A stretch of DNA of 64,000 nt from the NCBI GenBank assembly GCA_024998595.1, contig JACOEK010000005.1, positions 62,001 through 126,000 of the forward strand. The letters are read 5' to 3'. Below the pieces are notes generated by a model. The model was not told the origin of the DNA, searched no databases, and worked only from the letters and a program-made list of their open reading frames with translations. Positions 16,123 through 24,255 of the stretch are shown here, in pieces (the stretch's first letter is position 1; each line of letters starts with the position of its first letter). The DNA is from Nitrospira sp. (GTDB taxonomy: Bacteria; Nitrospirota; Nitrospiria; Nitrospirales; Nitrospiraceae). A program made the translations under genes and the position numbers.

Positions 16123-17312
16123 CGATGGTCTCCCGGCTCCGTCGGCGTAGGTGAGGAATGATGGCCCTCGCGGGTGTCTTCTTCGAGACCACGCGGACGA
16201 ATGACCGTCGTGCCGGCTCCGAATCGTTCCGATGGACCCTTGAGAAACGGCGAAGCCGGCGATGGCGCCTGGATCGATTGGTTTTGTTGCCCCGGTACGA
16301 GATTGAACGACGCGGGGGCGCTCCAGGGCCCGGCCACCGCCCCCTGAGCGATCATTCGTACGCGCACTTCCCAATGGCCGTAGTTGAGCCGCGTCACCTT
16401 CGGATCGATATAGTGACCTTGCAGCAATGTAGCCGTGTCCATGGCGGGAATCGTATTGACGAAACGAGGCTGCCCTGCCGGGGTGTCGAGCCACGCGAAT
16501 TCCAGCTCCGACACCGGCTCTTTCCCCACCATCGGCGGCTGAATCTTGACCAGCAGTTGGCCGACCACCACGGTGGCTCCCGACGCAGGGCTGAGGATTC
16601 GAGGTATCTGTCGCGAAAGAATGGCATCAGAGGTTTTTGGAGCACCGGGGGTGAAAGGGCCTACGCCGGCGCCCTGGGGCTTCGACAGGGTTGTTTGAGA
16701 CGGGTCGAACTTTTGCTGTGCCGCCATGGCGATCTGATACTGCTTGTCGAGCGCCGCGCGCTGCATGGGATTGAGTTTGAACGACAGCGGCAGGCCGGGA
16801 GCGTCCTGCAGCAATTGTTGGTACGCCATGGAGAGGTATCCCTGAAACGAGGGCGGTGCCGCCTGTCTCGTCACGAGGCGACAGGGACCGTTGGGCAGGC
16901 CACGCCATGGGTCGGAGCCGCATTGCATGGTGGAGTGCACGGTTCCTGTGGCCGTTTTACCAAACTCCGTCAACCCGAGCGTCATCGTTTCAAACGTTGC
17001 CTTTGTATTCGGTTGGTGGCTTCCCTGGGCTGTCCAGTTGACGCTGCCATATTGCAGCTGTTCGATTACTCCCTTGGAGTGGGTTTCAAAGAGTAAACAC
17101 ATTCCTGTGGCCACATAGTCGGAACTCGATGCTTTGTATGTGCCGCTGATCGTGCTCACCGAGCAGGCCATGGACAGTTGACCCACGACGGCCGGTTCGT
17201 TCGCCGCAGCGATTCCGACGGGGATCGTTGCGGCACATTGAAGAGATGCGCAGCACAGCATGCGTTTCCAGCCCGGTAGCCGTTGCGTCCCTCGCGCCTT
17301 CGTGAACGCCAT
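16119..17312 (-). CDS. Secreted DPW-family protein with Fn3-like domain and C-terminal PRGLEE motif
   Basis: A 397-residue protein with a signal peptide (cleavage near AAA, residue 37). N-terminal domain has C50, a Y-x-A-x-x-S-x-Y-x-x-T-G-x-C pattern (Cys72) and QCGSDPWRG (Asp134-Pro-Trp136). A linker with QYQIAMAAQQKFDP leads to a beta-sandwich domain (about 245-350) with SELEFAWLDTPAGQP, LLQGHYIDPKV and GHWEVRVRM, matching the protein at 14815. The tail reads VIRPRGLEEDTRE with Arg374 (codon 16191-16193), 24 residues from the end. The stop overlaps the next start. This gene links the DPW family to the Arg-Gly-tailed family. Confidence 0.8.
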   Translation of the reverse strand: MAFTKARGTQRLPGWKRMLCCASLQCAATIPVGIAAANEPAVVGQLSMACSVSTISGTYKASSSDYVATGMCLLFETHSKGVIEQLQYGSVNWTAQGSHQPNTKATFETMTLGLTEFGKTATGTVHSTMQCGSDPWRGLPNGPCRLVTRQAAPPSFQGYLSMAYQQLLQDAPGLPLSFKLNPMQRAALDKQYQIAMAAQQKFDPSQTTLSKPQGAGVGPFTPGAPKTSDAILSRQIPRILSPASGATVVVGQLLVKIQPPMVGKEPVSELEFAWLDTPAGQPRFVNTIPAMDTATLLQGHYIDPKVTRLNYGHWEVRVRMIAQGAVAGPWSAPASFNLVPGQQNQSIQAPSPASPFLKGPSERFGAGTTVIRPRGLEEDTREGHHSSPTPTEPGDHR

Positions 17313-17327
17313 CTCGTTTCTTTCCTC

Positions 17328-18662
17328 TTACGGGGCACTGGCAAGGGGCACCGTGCAAGGCACCGGAATCCAGCGGGGACCAATGTCTGCCGGGTTCGGC
17401 CGGCAAGCGGGCAAGACGCCACGTGATTGTGTTGACGCTGATCGAATGGCTTCCTGCAGTGTCTTGTCGGGAACTGTCGTTGCCAGGTCGGTGCCGCGAG
17501 ATGTTTCTGAGCGTGAAGCCCGCGCGTCGAAACGCCTGCCGTCGGGTGTCAGGAGAATGAGGTGTATCTGCCCAGACTCGCCCGGAACGCCCATGGCGAG
17601 CGGGTGCTGGAGCGATTCGTTGTGTCCCGAGCGACGGGCATGCAGGAGCACCGTCGGTTGGCCCTCCTTGGCCAGCCCGATCTGGACGTCGAGCACCGGT
17701 TGCACGTCGTAGGTGCCAGGCGAGAGGACGGCGGATGCACCCGTTGCAGTGGTGACGTAAAGCGGACGGTCGATCGTCAATACAATCGGCTGGGTGATCT
17801 CCGGTGCTCCTTCTTCCAGTGCGGCTGCGTCCGAGGTTTCCCCTCTCTCGGCTTGCGTCTCATTGGGCTGTTGGCCCGATGTCTGCTCCTCTTGTCCCTC
17901 CACACCTCTTGCGAATATTCCGGACCGAGCCAGATTGCTCGCTGCTGTGTTCGACTTGGGGAGAGTCGTCTGCGGCTGCACAGTCATGGCTTGAAGGCGC
18001 TGGGACTGGGTGATCACTTGGGATTGTTGCGCTTGCGCCGTCATATTCTGCACACGCGACTGTTGCAATGCCGGCTGATTTGCCGCCTGGTATTGGTTGA
18101 TCAGTTGTTGCTTGAGGGCAGGGGAGATCCTTTTTCCCGTCAGAGGAAATGGTCTGGTACCGATGTTGGGGAACGCGGTCTTCAGATCGTCCGGCATATA
18201 TTCGCCAAAACGACTGCAGGTGCCGTCCTGCAGCCACGGATCCGTCGTGCAGCTTCCTGTCCAATACATGAAGATCTTGCCTCCCGGCGCCCGGTCTGGC
18301 AGGAAAGGCTCGTACCCAGTGATGGTGAGGGATTCGGATGCATTCGGACGATCCCGTCTCGTTTCCGACGGCGTCCAGCTCCCTTCCCAAGTGAACGTCA
18401 TTACGCCGGGTCTCGCGGTGCTGGTACATCTCATCGAGAAAGGGTATTTCGCTGCGCCTTTCGGGGCGGCCAGGAATGTCGGAGCGGTGGTCATGACCGC
18501 GTTCGAGCAGTTGATCGGGACTTCCGCATTCCCTTCATGCACGGAAAGCAATTGCCCGAGTGCGTCCACATGCGTGGGAGCTGCGGGTATGCTCTGCAGT
18601 ACCGCGATCCCGAGCACTCCTGCGATCCATCCTCGGCCAACGTGTCTTGCTGCATGTCCCAT
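17328..18662 (-). CDS. Secreted DPW-family protein with central ARGVEG motif
   Basis: A 444-residue protein with an export signal (hydrophobic about residues 12-28). The N-terminal domain holds INCSNAV, SMRC and SCTTDPWLQDGTC (Asp141-Pro-Trp143). Residues of about 180-240 are Gln-rich and probably helical or disordered (QQSRVQNMTAQAQQSQ). The Arg-Gly signature sits here in mid-protein, GIFARGVEGQEEQ with Arg252 (codon 17907-17909), followed by 40 acidic residues. A second beta-rich domain (about 300-390, LTIDRPLYVTTATGA and LHLILLTPDGRRF-like strand) ends with two cysteines. Cleavage at Arg252 would split the protein into its two domains. Family otherwise unknown. Confidence 0.78.
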   Translation of the reverse strand: MGHAARHVGRGWIAGVLGIAVLQSIPAAPTHVDALGQLLSVHEGNAEVPINCSNAVMTTAPTFLAAPKGAAKYPFSMRCTSTARPGVMTFTWEGSWTPSETRRDRPNASESLTITGYEPFLPDRAPGGKIFMYWTGSCTTDPWLQDGTCSRFGEYMPDDLKTAFPNIGTRPFPLTGKRISPALKQQLINQYQAANQPALQQSRVQNMTAQAQQSQVITQSQRLQAMTVQPQTTLPKSNTAASNLARSGIFARGVEGQEEQTSGQQPNETQAERGETSDAAALEEGAPEITQPIVLTIDRPLYVTTATGASAVLSPGTYDVQPVLDVQIGLAKEGQPTVLLHARRSGHNESLQHPLAMGVPGESGQIHLILLTPDGRRFDARASRSETSRGTDLATTVPDKTLQEAIRSASTQSRGVLPACRPNPADIGPRWIPVPCTVPLASAP

Positions 18663-18702
18663 CGAGACCTCCTTGGCATCGCGCCTTGGGCCGCTCTCAG
18701 GA

Positions 18703-19806
18703 TTATTTTGCGAACGATTTCACGGCCGGTTGGAAAATCTTACTGGTCGGCGGCGCCATGACGCCGAACTCAACCCAGTCGCTCCATCCGGACTGTTGCG
18801 GCGTTGTTACCTGGGCACTCAACCGCCATGCGCCAGGTATTGATAAGAAGGCCGGCGGGGCCCCCCCGCCGAAGCCCGTATACCCGGTCGCCGACTCCGC
18901 TTGAGCGGCTCCGACGGGCAGCGTGGCATGCGGTACCCATTGTCCGTTGGAGTCTTTCCGTTCTAGCCTCACCATGTATCCGCTCACACTCTTCGCCGTC
19001 TTGACGGGGGTTCCGTCGAGGCGAACTTCCGTATCGGCCCATGGTTGAGGGGGCGCTAACCTGATCGAGATGGGAGATTGGTTAAAGAACCGCTGCCCCG
19101 CGGTGGGCGCCATGATGATCGGAGAGAGGCTCATACGATAGGGCGTCAGCGTCTGCGTTGCTGAGCGCAGGCGTTTCTCGGCCTGTGCCTTGGCCAATGC
19201 CGCTGCCTCGGCTTTCAAATCCGTGTCCCGTTTCGCCGCTAAGGCAGTTCGTTCTGCCGGCATCAAGACCCAGGCCGACATGGGTTTGTAGGCTCTCCAG
19301 GCATTGAAGAGATCGCTGAGAGTGGGGAGAGGTTTCCCATCCTGGTACTTTCTGGGGTATGCCTCGGAGGGACTATTGTCCATTCGGTTCAGGATCTGGC
19401 ACTTCACCCGGAGACTTTCCGGGCTGAACGGAGGACCGTCCATCGTGAGCCAGGGATCGGACGGACATGAATAGGTGGTCCGCCAGGTCCCGTAGGGATG
19501 ACTCGGCTGTGAGATCGGAGCGGGAGTCACTTCAATGAGTTCCTCCGCGACATTGTTCGAATAGGCCCCGTGAACTGTGTAGGGAAACGTTCGCGGTGCT
19601 CCCAGTGAGCCGGATGTCGTGCAGGTTCCGGTTGACAGGTATTGCGCCTTGGTCGAAGAGAAGCTCCCGACGAGGTTCTGAGTAGCGGTGCTGCAGGGCG
19701 CGGAGCCGACGCCAGTGAATCCGAGACTGAAGGCATGGCCCGGCACGAGGACGGTCATGGCCAGTCCGAGACCGAAGGCGAGGCAACGAGCGCGATGAAT
19801 GGTCAT
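18703..19806 (-). CDS. Secreted DPW-family protein with Fn3-like domain and PKSF-like tail
   Basis: A 367-residue protein with a signal peptide (cleavage near HAFS, residue 27). N-terminal domain has C38, SFSSTKAQYLSTGTC (Cys62) and SCPSDPWLT (Asp117-Pro-Trp119). A coiled linker (LKAEAAALAKAQAEKRL, about 190-215) precedes the beta-sandwich domain with YMVRLERKDSNGQW, GYTGFGGG and WRLSAQVTTPQQSGWS. It ends FQPAVKSFAK. It is closest to the proteins at 13783 and 19924. A ribosome site, AGGATGAGGAGCC, lies before ATG 19806. Gap of 40 bases to the next gene. Confidence 0.8.
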   Translation of the reverse strand: MTIHRARCLAFGLGLAMTVLVPGHAFSLGFTGVGSAPCSTATQNLVGSFSSTKAQYLSTGTCTTSGSLGAPRTFPYTVHGAYSNNVAEELIEVTPAPISQPSHPYGTWRTTYSCPSDPWLTMDGPPFSPESLRVKCQILNRMDNSPSEAYPRKYQDGKPLPTLSDLFNAWRAYKPMSAWVLMPAERTALAAKRDTDLKAEAAALAKAQAEKRLRSATQTLTPYRMSLSPIIMAPTAGQRFFNQSPISIRLAPPQPWADTEVRLDGTPVKTAKSVSGYMVRLERKDSNGQWVPHATLPVGAAQAESATGYTGFGGGAPPAFLSIPGAWRLSAQVTTPQQSGWSDWVEFGVMAPPTSKIFQPAVKSFAK

Positions 19807-19923
19807 GGTGGCTCCTCATCCTGGAAAAGTCCGTATGGGTCTTTCCTCATCGAACTTGTTGACCTCTCCCTCCCCACGCGAAATAAGCATTCTGTGCATG
19901 TCGTCCCCGCCTCATCCCCCTCG

Positions 19924-20949
19924 TTATGGTCCGAAGGATTTTGGAATTCGCTGAATGGTGTTATTCGGAGCCATCACCACGAACTCAACGCCCTGACTCC
20001 AGCCAGTTTGTTGGGGGGCCGAGACTTGGGCCGTCATCCGATACGTTCCGGGAGAGGCCATCAGAGAAAGGCTTCTCCCATCCGGCCCGCCGGCGCCCCA
20101 TCCAAGGTACCCAGAAGGGGACGATGCCTGGGCGAGGCCTATCGGAAGGGTGGTGACAGGAGTCCAACTCCCACCCGGGTTTTTCCGTTCGATTTTTACT
20201 GTGTAGAGGGTGACCGTCAGCCGTCCAGGAGGCGGGGCAAGTTTGATCGGCACGGTTGTCATGCTGAGGTAGCGCGACCCCGCCGTCGGGGAGACCAGCA
20301 AAGGGGCGAGATTCTCGAGCAGGGTCGACCCTGGCTGCACCCGTTGCTGGAGCTTCTGAGCCTCCTTTCGGGCCGCTTCTTGTGCGAGACGCGCCGTTTC
20401 GGCAATGGCCTGTTGCTCCGCGAGGAGGTCTTTCGGTCGTTGGGCCACAAGGGCCGCGCGATCGTAAGGGAATCCGGTTGTGTTTGGTTTCAAGGACGTT
20501 TCAAAACCACCGCGCAGAAATGCGGTCAAATAGGCGAGGGTTTCGGCTTCTCCCCCAGCGGAAAAGGCCGGTTGTGTGCAGGCTGCTTTTCCCGTGACCA
20601 GCCAGGGATCTTCTACGCAGGCCAATCTGGTTTGAATCTTTCCCCGATAGGGCGGGTTGCCGTTCAGCATGATGGTTTCTTCCACCTTTGCCAGTCCCGG
20701 TGCATAGGCCCCTTCTGACGTCCAGGGAATCGGGATGACTTCCACACGATTCTCATACTCCAACCGTTGGTCGCATCGTCCTGACATGCGATAGGTGGAC
20801 TTAGCCGCTGTGAACTTCGCTTGAATCGATTCAAGATGACAGCCGACCGTCGTCAATGGATAGATCCTGACGACGACGCCTGCTGCACCGGCTTGTCCAA
20901 CGAGAGCCGACAGTATGAACAATAATGCGACGCAGCTTTTCCCCGTCAT
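19924..20949 (-). CDS. Secreted DPW-family protein with Fn3-like domain and PKSF tail, coupled to lnt
   Basis: A 341-residue protein. Start ATG 20949 overlaps the stop codon of the N-acyltransferase gene (ATGA) and is preceded by GGAAGGAACC; the much longer open frame upstream is the shadow of that gene. Signal peptide to GAAG (residue 23). C37, FTAAKSTYRMSGRC (Cys59) and ACVEDPWLV (Asp114-Pro-Trp116) define the family. A charged coiled linker (about 175-205) leads to the beta-sandwich domain with YTVKIERKNPGGSW, GYLGWGAGG and YRMTAQVSAPQQTGWS. The end is NNTIQRIPKSFGP. Likely extracellular; role unknown. Confidence 0.82.
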   Translation of the reverse strand: MTGKSCVALLFILSALVGQAGAAGVVVRIYPLTTVGCHLESIQAKFTAAKSTYRMSGRCDQRLEYENRVEVIPIPWTSEGAYAPGLAKVEETIMLNGNPPYRGKIQTRLACVEDPWLVTGKAACTQPAFSAGGEAETLAYLTAFLRGGFETSLKPNTTGFPYDRAALVAQRPKDLLAEQQAIAETARLAQEAARKEAQKLQQRVQPGSTLLENLAPLLVSPTAGSRYLSMTTVPIKLAPPPGRLTVTLYTVKIERKNPGGSWTPVTTLPIGLAQASSPSGYLGWGAGGPDGRSLSLMASPGTYRMTAQVSAPQQTGWSQGVEFVVMAPNNTIQRIPKSFGP

Positions 20950-22637
20950 GAGGTTCCTTCCTTCGTTCCGATGCAGTGGCGAGGCAGTATGTCGCCTCCT
21001 GTCACTTCCGGAGTGGTCCGTCTCACGGCGCTTCGACTGCGGGCGGTCATGGAAGAGACCGGAACTGTCCTCGGGCGCGTCCTCAGCCAATCGAACAATG
21101 TCCACCGCTGGTGCCCGACGTGAGATAAACGCGTCAAGAGAAAGTGCCCCAGGATTGCAACGAGGGGTGTGAGAAGAACGAACCAATCCCCGGTTCTGGA
21201 ATAGACTGTGCCTCCTCCGCCGAGGGCGACGACACCGGCGGTGGTCGATTCCAGGAAGCTCCCCGATGTGGTGACGACCACCCGGCCATAGCCATCGATC
21301 ACTTGCGATGGCCCGGTGTTTGAGGCGATCACGACCGGCGTTCGAGTCTCCACCGCGCGCATGACCGACATGAGATTGTGCTGTCTCGGGGCGGCGGTCT
21401 GGCCGAACCACACATCGTTCGTCAATTGCACCAACAGTTGTGCGCCTGAGTTGACGGACTCACGGGCAAGTTCCGAGAAAAGATTCTCCCAGCAGATCAA
21501 GGTGCCGACAGAAATCCGAGGTGCGAGAGTGAAGATCTGCCCGTTGTCACCGGCTGTCAGTTCCGTGATTCGCGGGGCGAGCCACTCCGGCCAGGGAATG
21601 ACGTCGGCATGCGGCAGATATTCGGCAAACGGCACCAGCATGCGTTTACGATAGGGGGGCGAGGTAGAGCCGCTTGGCTGGAAGAGATGCGCGGTGTTGA
21701 ACGCTCGCCGGCCGATAGTGAGCAGACTGTCCCCCGTCGCGAACTTCTCCACTTGGGCCGCTCCGAGGATCAACGGCACCCCGGTCTCACGGCTCAAGCG
21801 CTGCAGTCGTGAGATCAAGGACGGGTCGGAGAGATCCCCGGGAATGGCGCTTTCCGGCCAGACGATCAAGTCCGGCTGCGAAGAAGCCGCCTCTCGGGTC
21901 AATCGTTCGAGTCGAGTCAGGTTGGCGTCGCGGCCTGCTTCGGTCGTGCGGTCGCCGATTTGAATGTTCGGTTGGATAGCCGTAACGGTAATAGACCTGC
22001 CCGATGTGGATGAGAAGAGTTCGGTGACACCCCAGGCGTGGACTGTGATGAGGATGAGGAGCGTGGTTACGGCCAACCTGCGTTCCTGCCTGAGGCAGAG
22101 GGTAGCAAGGGCGGCATTGCCCAACGCTACCAAGAACGAGACGCCATGCTCGCCGATCACTCCGGCTGCCTGCAGCAGCGGGAGGTTGTGGTGTTGCGTC
22201 TGGGCGAGGGTGCCCCAAGGTAGGGCCAGAAACCCCGCGTGCGCGCGGAGGTAGTCGATCAGCAGCCAAAAAACGGGCGCGCAGACGATCAGGGGAATGT
22301 GCTGCCGCAGCGCCCACGCCGTGGCCGATGCCCAAATTGCCGGATAGGCGCCGACGTAAAGGGCGAGCACGACCGCATGGCGCAGATCGAAACTCGGCAC
22401 TTCGAAGAGCCAGCCGTAGATGCCGAAGCTGGCGAAAACTCCGGTCAGCAACCCTAGTGAGGCCGCCTGACCAGGCCTGAGCCCTTGCATGGCCAGGAGA
22501 AGCGGGACCAGAGCGACCCAGCCCAGCGACCCGATATCCGGTGAGGGGAGAGAGGCGACCAGCAGCGCCGCAGACAACAGTGCCAATCCGACACCTGTGC
22601 TCAGCTCGGCCACGCGCTGCCGCCGATGTGCCGTCAT
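20946..22637 (-). CDS. lnt: Apolipoprotein N-acyltransferase
   Basis: A 563-residue integral membrane enzyme that adds the third acyl chain to lipoproteins. N-terminal membrane segments fill residues of about 12-205. The carbon-nitrogen hydrolase domain follows with the catalytic triad Glu262 (WPESAIPG), Lys331 (YRKRMLVPFAEYLP) and Cys382 (LICWENLF), spaced as in E. coli (267, 335, 387). A last membrane helix is at about 500-520, then an Arg-rich tail of about 40 residues. ATG 22637 is chosen over GTG 22658. The gene is translationally coupled to a DPW-family gene, so it belongs to the exported block, in which at least two proteins have lipoboxes. Whether another lnt exists elsewhere cannot be seen. 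Confidence 0.93.
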   Translation of the reverse strand: MTAHRRQRVAELSTGVGLALLSAALLVASLPSPDIGSLGWVALVPLLLAMQGLRPGQAASLGLLTGVFASFGIYGWLFEVPSFDLRHAVVLALYVGAYPAIWASATAWALRQHIPLIVCAPVFWLLIDYLRAHAGFLALPWGTLAQTQHHNLPLLQAAGVIGEHGVSFLVALGNAALATLCLRQERRLAVTTLLILITVHAWGVTELFSSTSGRSITVTAIQPNIQIGDRTTEAGRDANLTRLERLTREAASSQPDLIVWPESAIPGDLSDPSLISRLQRLSRETGVPLILGAAQVEKFATGDSLLTIGRRAFNTAHLFQPSGSTSPPYRKRMLVPFAEYLPHADVIPWPEWLAPRITELTAGDNGQIFTLAPRISVGTLICWENLFSELARESVNSGAQLLVQLTNDVWFGQTAAPRQHNLMSVMRAVETRTPVVIASNTGPSQVIDGYGRVVVTTSGSFLESTTAGVVALGGGGTVYSRTGDWFVLLTPLVAILGHFLLTRLSHVGHQRWTLFDWLRTRPRTVPVSSMTARSRSAVRRTTPEVTGGDILPRHCIGTKEGTS

Positions 22638-22723
22638 TCCGACCCCTTTTCCGATCACAAGGTTCTCCGCGTCAGTTCACTGTTGCCTGCTGGTTTCTGT
22701 AGGTGTTCCTGCCGACAGCACCA

Positions 22724-24103
22724 TCACTCTCCCCGCGGGATAACGACTTGAGGTGGAGGAATGCGCTGCAACCCTGGAAGGGTGTTTGAGCGCAAGTCGC
22801 CCAGGGCATTGACGGGGTCCTCGCCGGACGGACCCTTCAACGTCAGTTTGACGAGAGAGGGTTGCTGGTCCGCACGCGTTAAGTCGGGAGCTGTGATGCA
22901 GTTCACCGCGGCGAAGGAGCCTATTACTGGAGCAGGCGGCGGCGATCTGAATTCGTAGACCAATCGTCGCCAGGAGAGGGTTCGTTTCAACGCACGCGCT
23001 CCGCAATAGGGACAACTCGCTTCCGAATACTTGTCGTACACAACCGCCGGCGCTGTACCTTTTTGAAACGCACGGGCGGGCAACGGCGGGAGACCGGGAA
23101 ACGATCCATCGATGTCCAACAGTTGCCAGAAGAGCATGAGATCGGGGCCATCGAAGACGTCGACACTGGCGGAGACATCTTCCACCACCGTGTTACTCAC
23201 GCGCGCATCCCCAACTGGATTTGACGGCAACAGCATGGCGTTGTTCGAGCAGTAGGTCTTATCCTTTTTGTTGAATTTGAATTCATTTCTGAACTGGTAG
23301 CCACGCGTCTTCGCCGCCGCAACGAATCGGTCCAAGGCCTGTCCCTTCAGTTCATAGGTGACAAGTTGAGCGGGCTCGAGCACCACACTGATCGCGCGCG
23401 CGTGCGACACGCATCCGTTCAGAGCGAGGCTCGTCTGTAAATAGAGATGATGGGTGCCATAGTGCGGTTCAGTCAGGGTAAAATTCGTGGTCAACACCGG
23501 CGTGGTGACCGGGTGCCAGGCGACGTTCTTTTTGGCAAAGGCCGTATCAGGATTGAACTGCGATTCAGGATAGCGCTCTGCCGCGGTGAATTCCGTCAGG
23601 CGAAAGAACGCCGGCTTTTCAGAAAACCCGGCCACAACGCCCACTGTGCGATTGGTCGTTTTTAATCCACCTGCCACTTCGAGATTGGTAATTCTGTCGC
23701 AGCCGGTATTTCCACCGGTGGCTGTGCCGGCAAGACCGCCGCAAAAGCTGGGCAAGGGTGTTGCTTGACCGGGCACGAGAACAATGCGCTGCTCAACGGC
23801 GGCCATGTTGATCGTCGCTTGGTTGTTCAGGAACCCGTTACGCGAGGTCCGTACCGTGGCAGGTCCTCCTGCGGTTGAGCCTACCGGGAGCGAGAAGTTG
23901 TACCGCCCGTTTTGATCGGTCATTTTCTGAATGCCGAACTCCGGGGTGCTGATGCACAGGTTGACGTTGGAAATGGGCGTTCCGTTCTGGTCGGTGACAA
24001 AAATCTGGACCGCCTCAGCCTTCGTCGGCATGAGCAGGAAAAGACCGCCGGCCATCGCGCACAAGGCGCGCATCATCCACGCTGTGGCAGGGAGATATGG
24101 CAT
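22724..24103 (-). CDS. Secreted protein with carboxypeptidase-regulatory-like domain
   Basis: A 459-residue protein. ATG 24103 with AAGGAGAATAAGG upstream is preferred over two in-frame upstream starts. Signal peptide to AEA (about residue 30). The first domain (about 31-105: VQIFVTDQNGTPISNVNLCI ... DQNGRYNFSLPVGS ... VRTSRNGF) is a carboxypeptidase-regulatory-like beta-sandwich often found in surface proteins. The remaining 350 residues are not recognised; they contain a CPYCGAR pair and several single cysteines. It ends IPPPQVVIPRGE, an Arg-Gly at the very end that I do not count as the shared signature. Between the FecR gene and lnt in the same direction. Confidence 0.72.
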   Translation of the reverse strand: MPYLPATAWMMRALCAMAGGLFLLMPTKAEAVQIFVTDQNGTPISNVNLCISTPEFGIQKMTDQNGRYNFSLPVGSTAGGPATVRTSRNGFLNNQATINMAAVEQRIVLVPGQATPLPSFCGGLAGTATGGNTGCDRITNLEVAGGLKTTNRTVGVVAGFSEKPAFFRLTEFTAAERYPESQFNPDTAFAKKNVAWHPVTTPVLTTNFTLTEPHYGTHHLYLQTSLALNGCVSHARAISVVLEPAQLVTYELKGQALDRFVAAAKTRGYQFRNEFKFNKKDKTYCSNNAMLLPSNPVGDARVSNTVVEDVSASVDVFDGPDLMLFWQLLDIDGSFPGLPPLPARAFQKGTAPAVVYDKYSEASCPYCGARALKRTLSWRRLVYEFRSPPPAPVIGSFAAVNCITAPDLTRADQQPSLVKLTLKGPSGEDPVNALGDLRSNTLPGLQRIPPPQVVIPRGE

Positions 24104-24255
24104 CCTTATTCTCCTTCCCATGTGTTCCTCTCTACGTGCAGTTCCACTCCGTGCGTCGCTCGAAAAGGAAAAAGGTTCATGCACGAGCGCGTGAGACATC
24201 TGTGACGTATCGAGTGTTCTCACTGCCGCGGCCCATCAGGCCGAACGTTCAAAAT

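Noticed and set aside
19642-20718. Open frame of 358 codons on the plus strand opposite two DPW-family genes
   Set aside because: It crosses the boundary between two well-supported genes and has the Arg-rich composition of antisense translation.
22724-22740. Terminal PRGE of the 22724 protein
   Set aside because: Glu instead of Val/Ile/Leu after Gly and no tail behind it.
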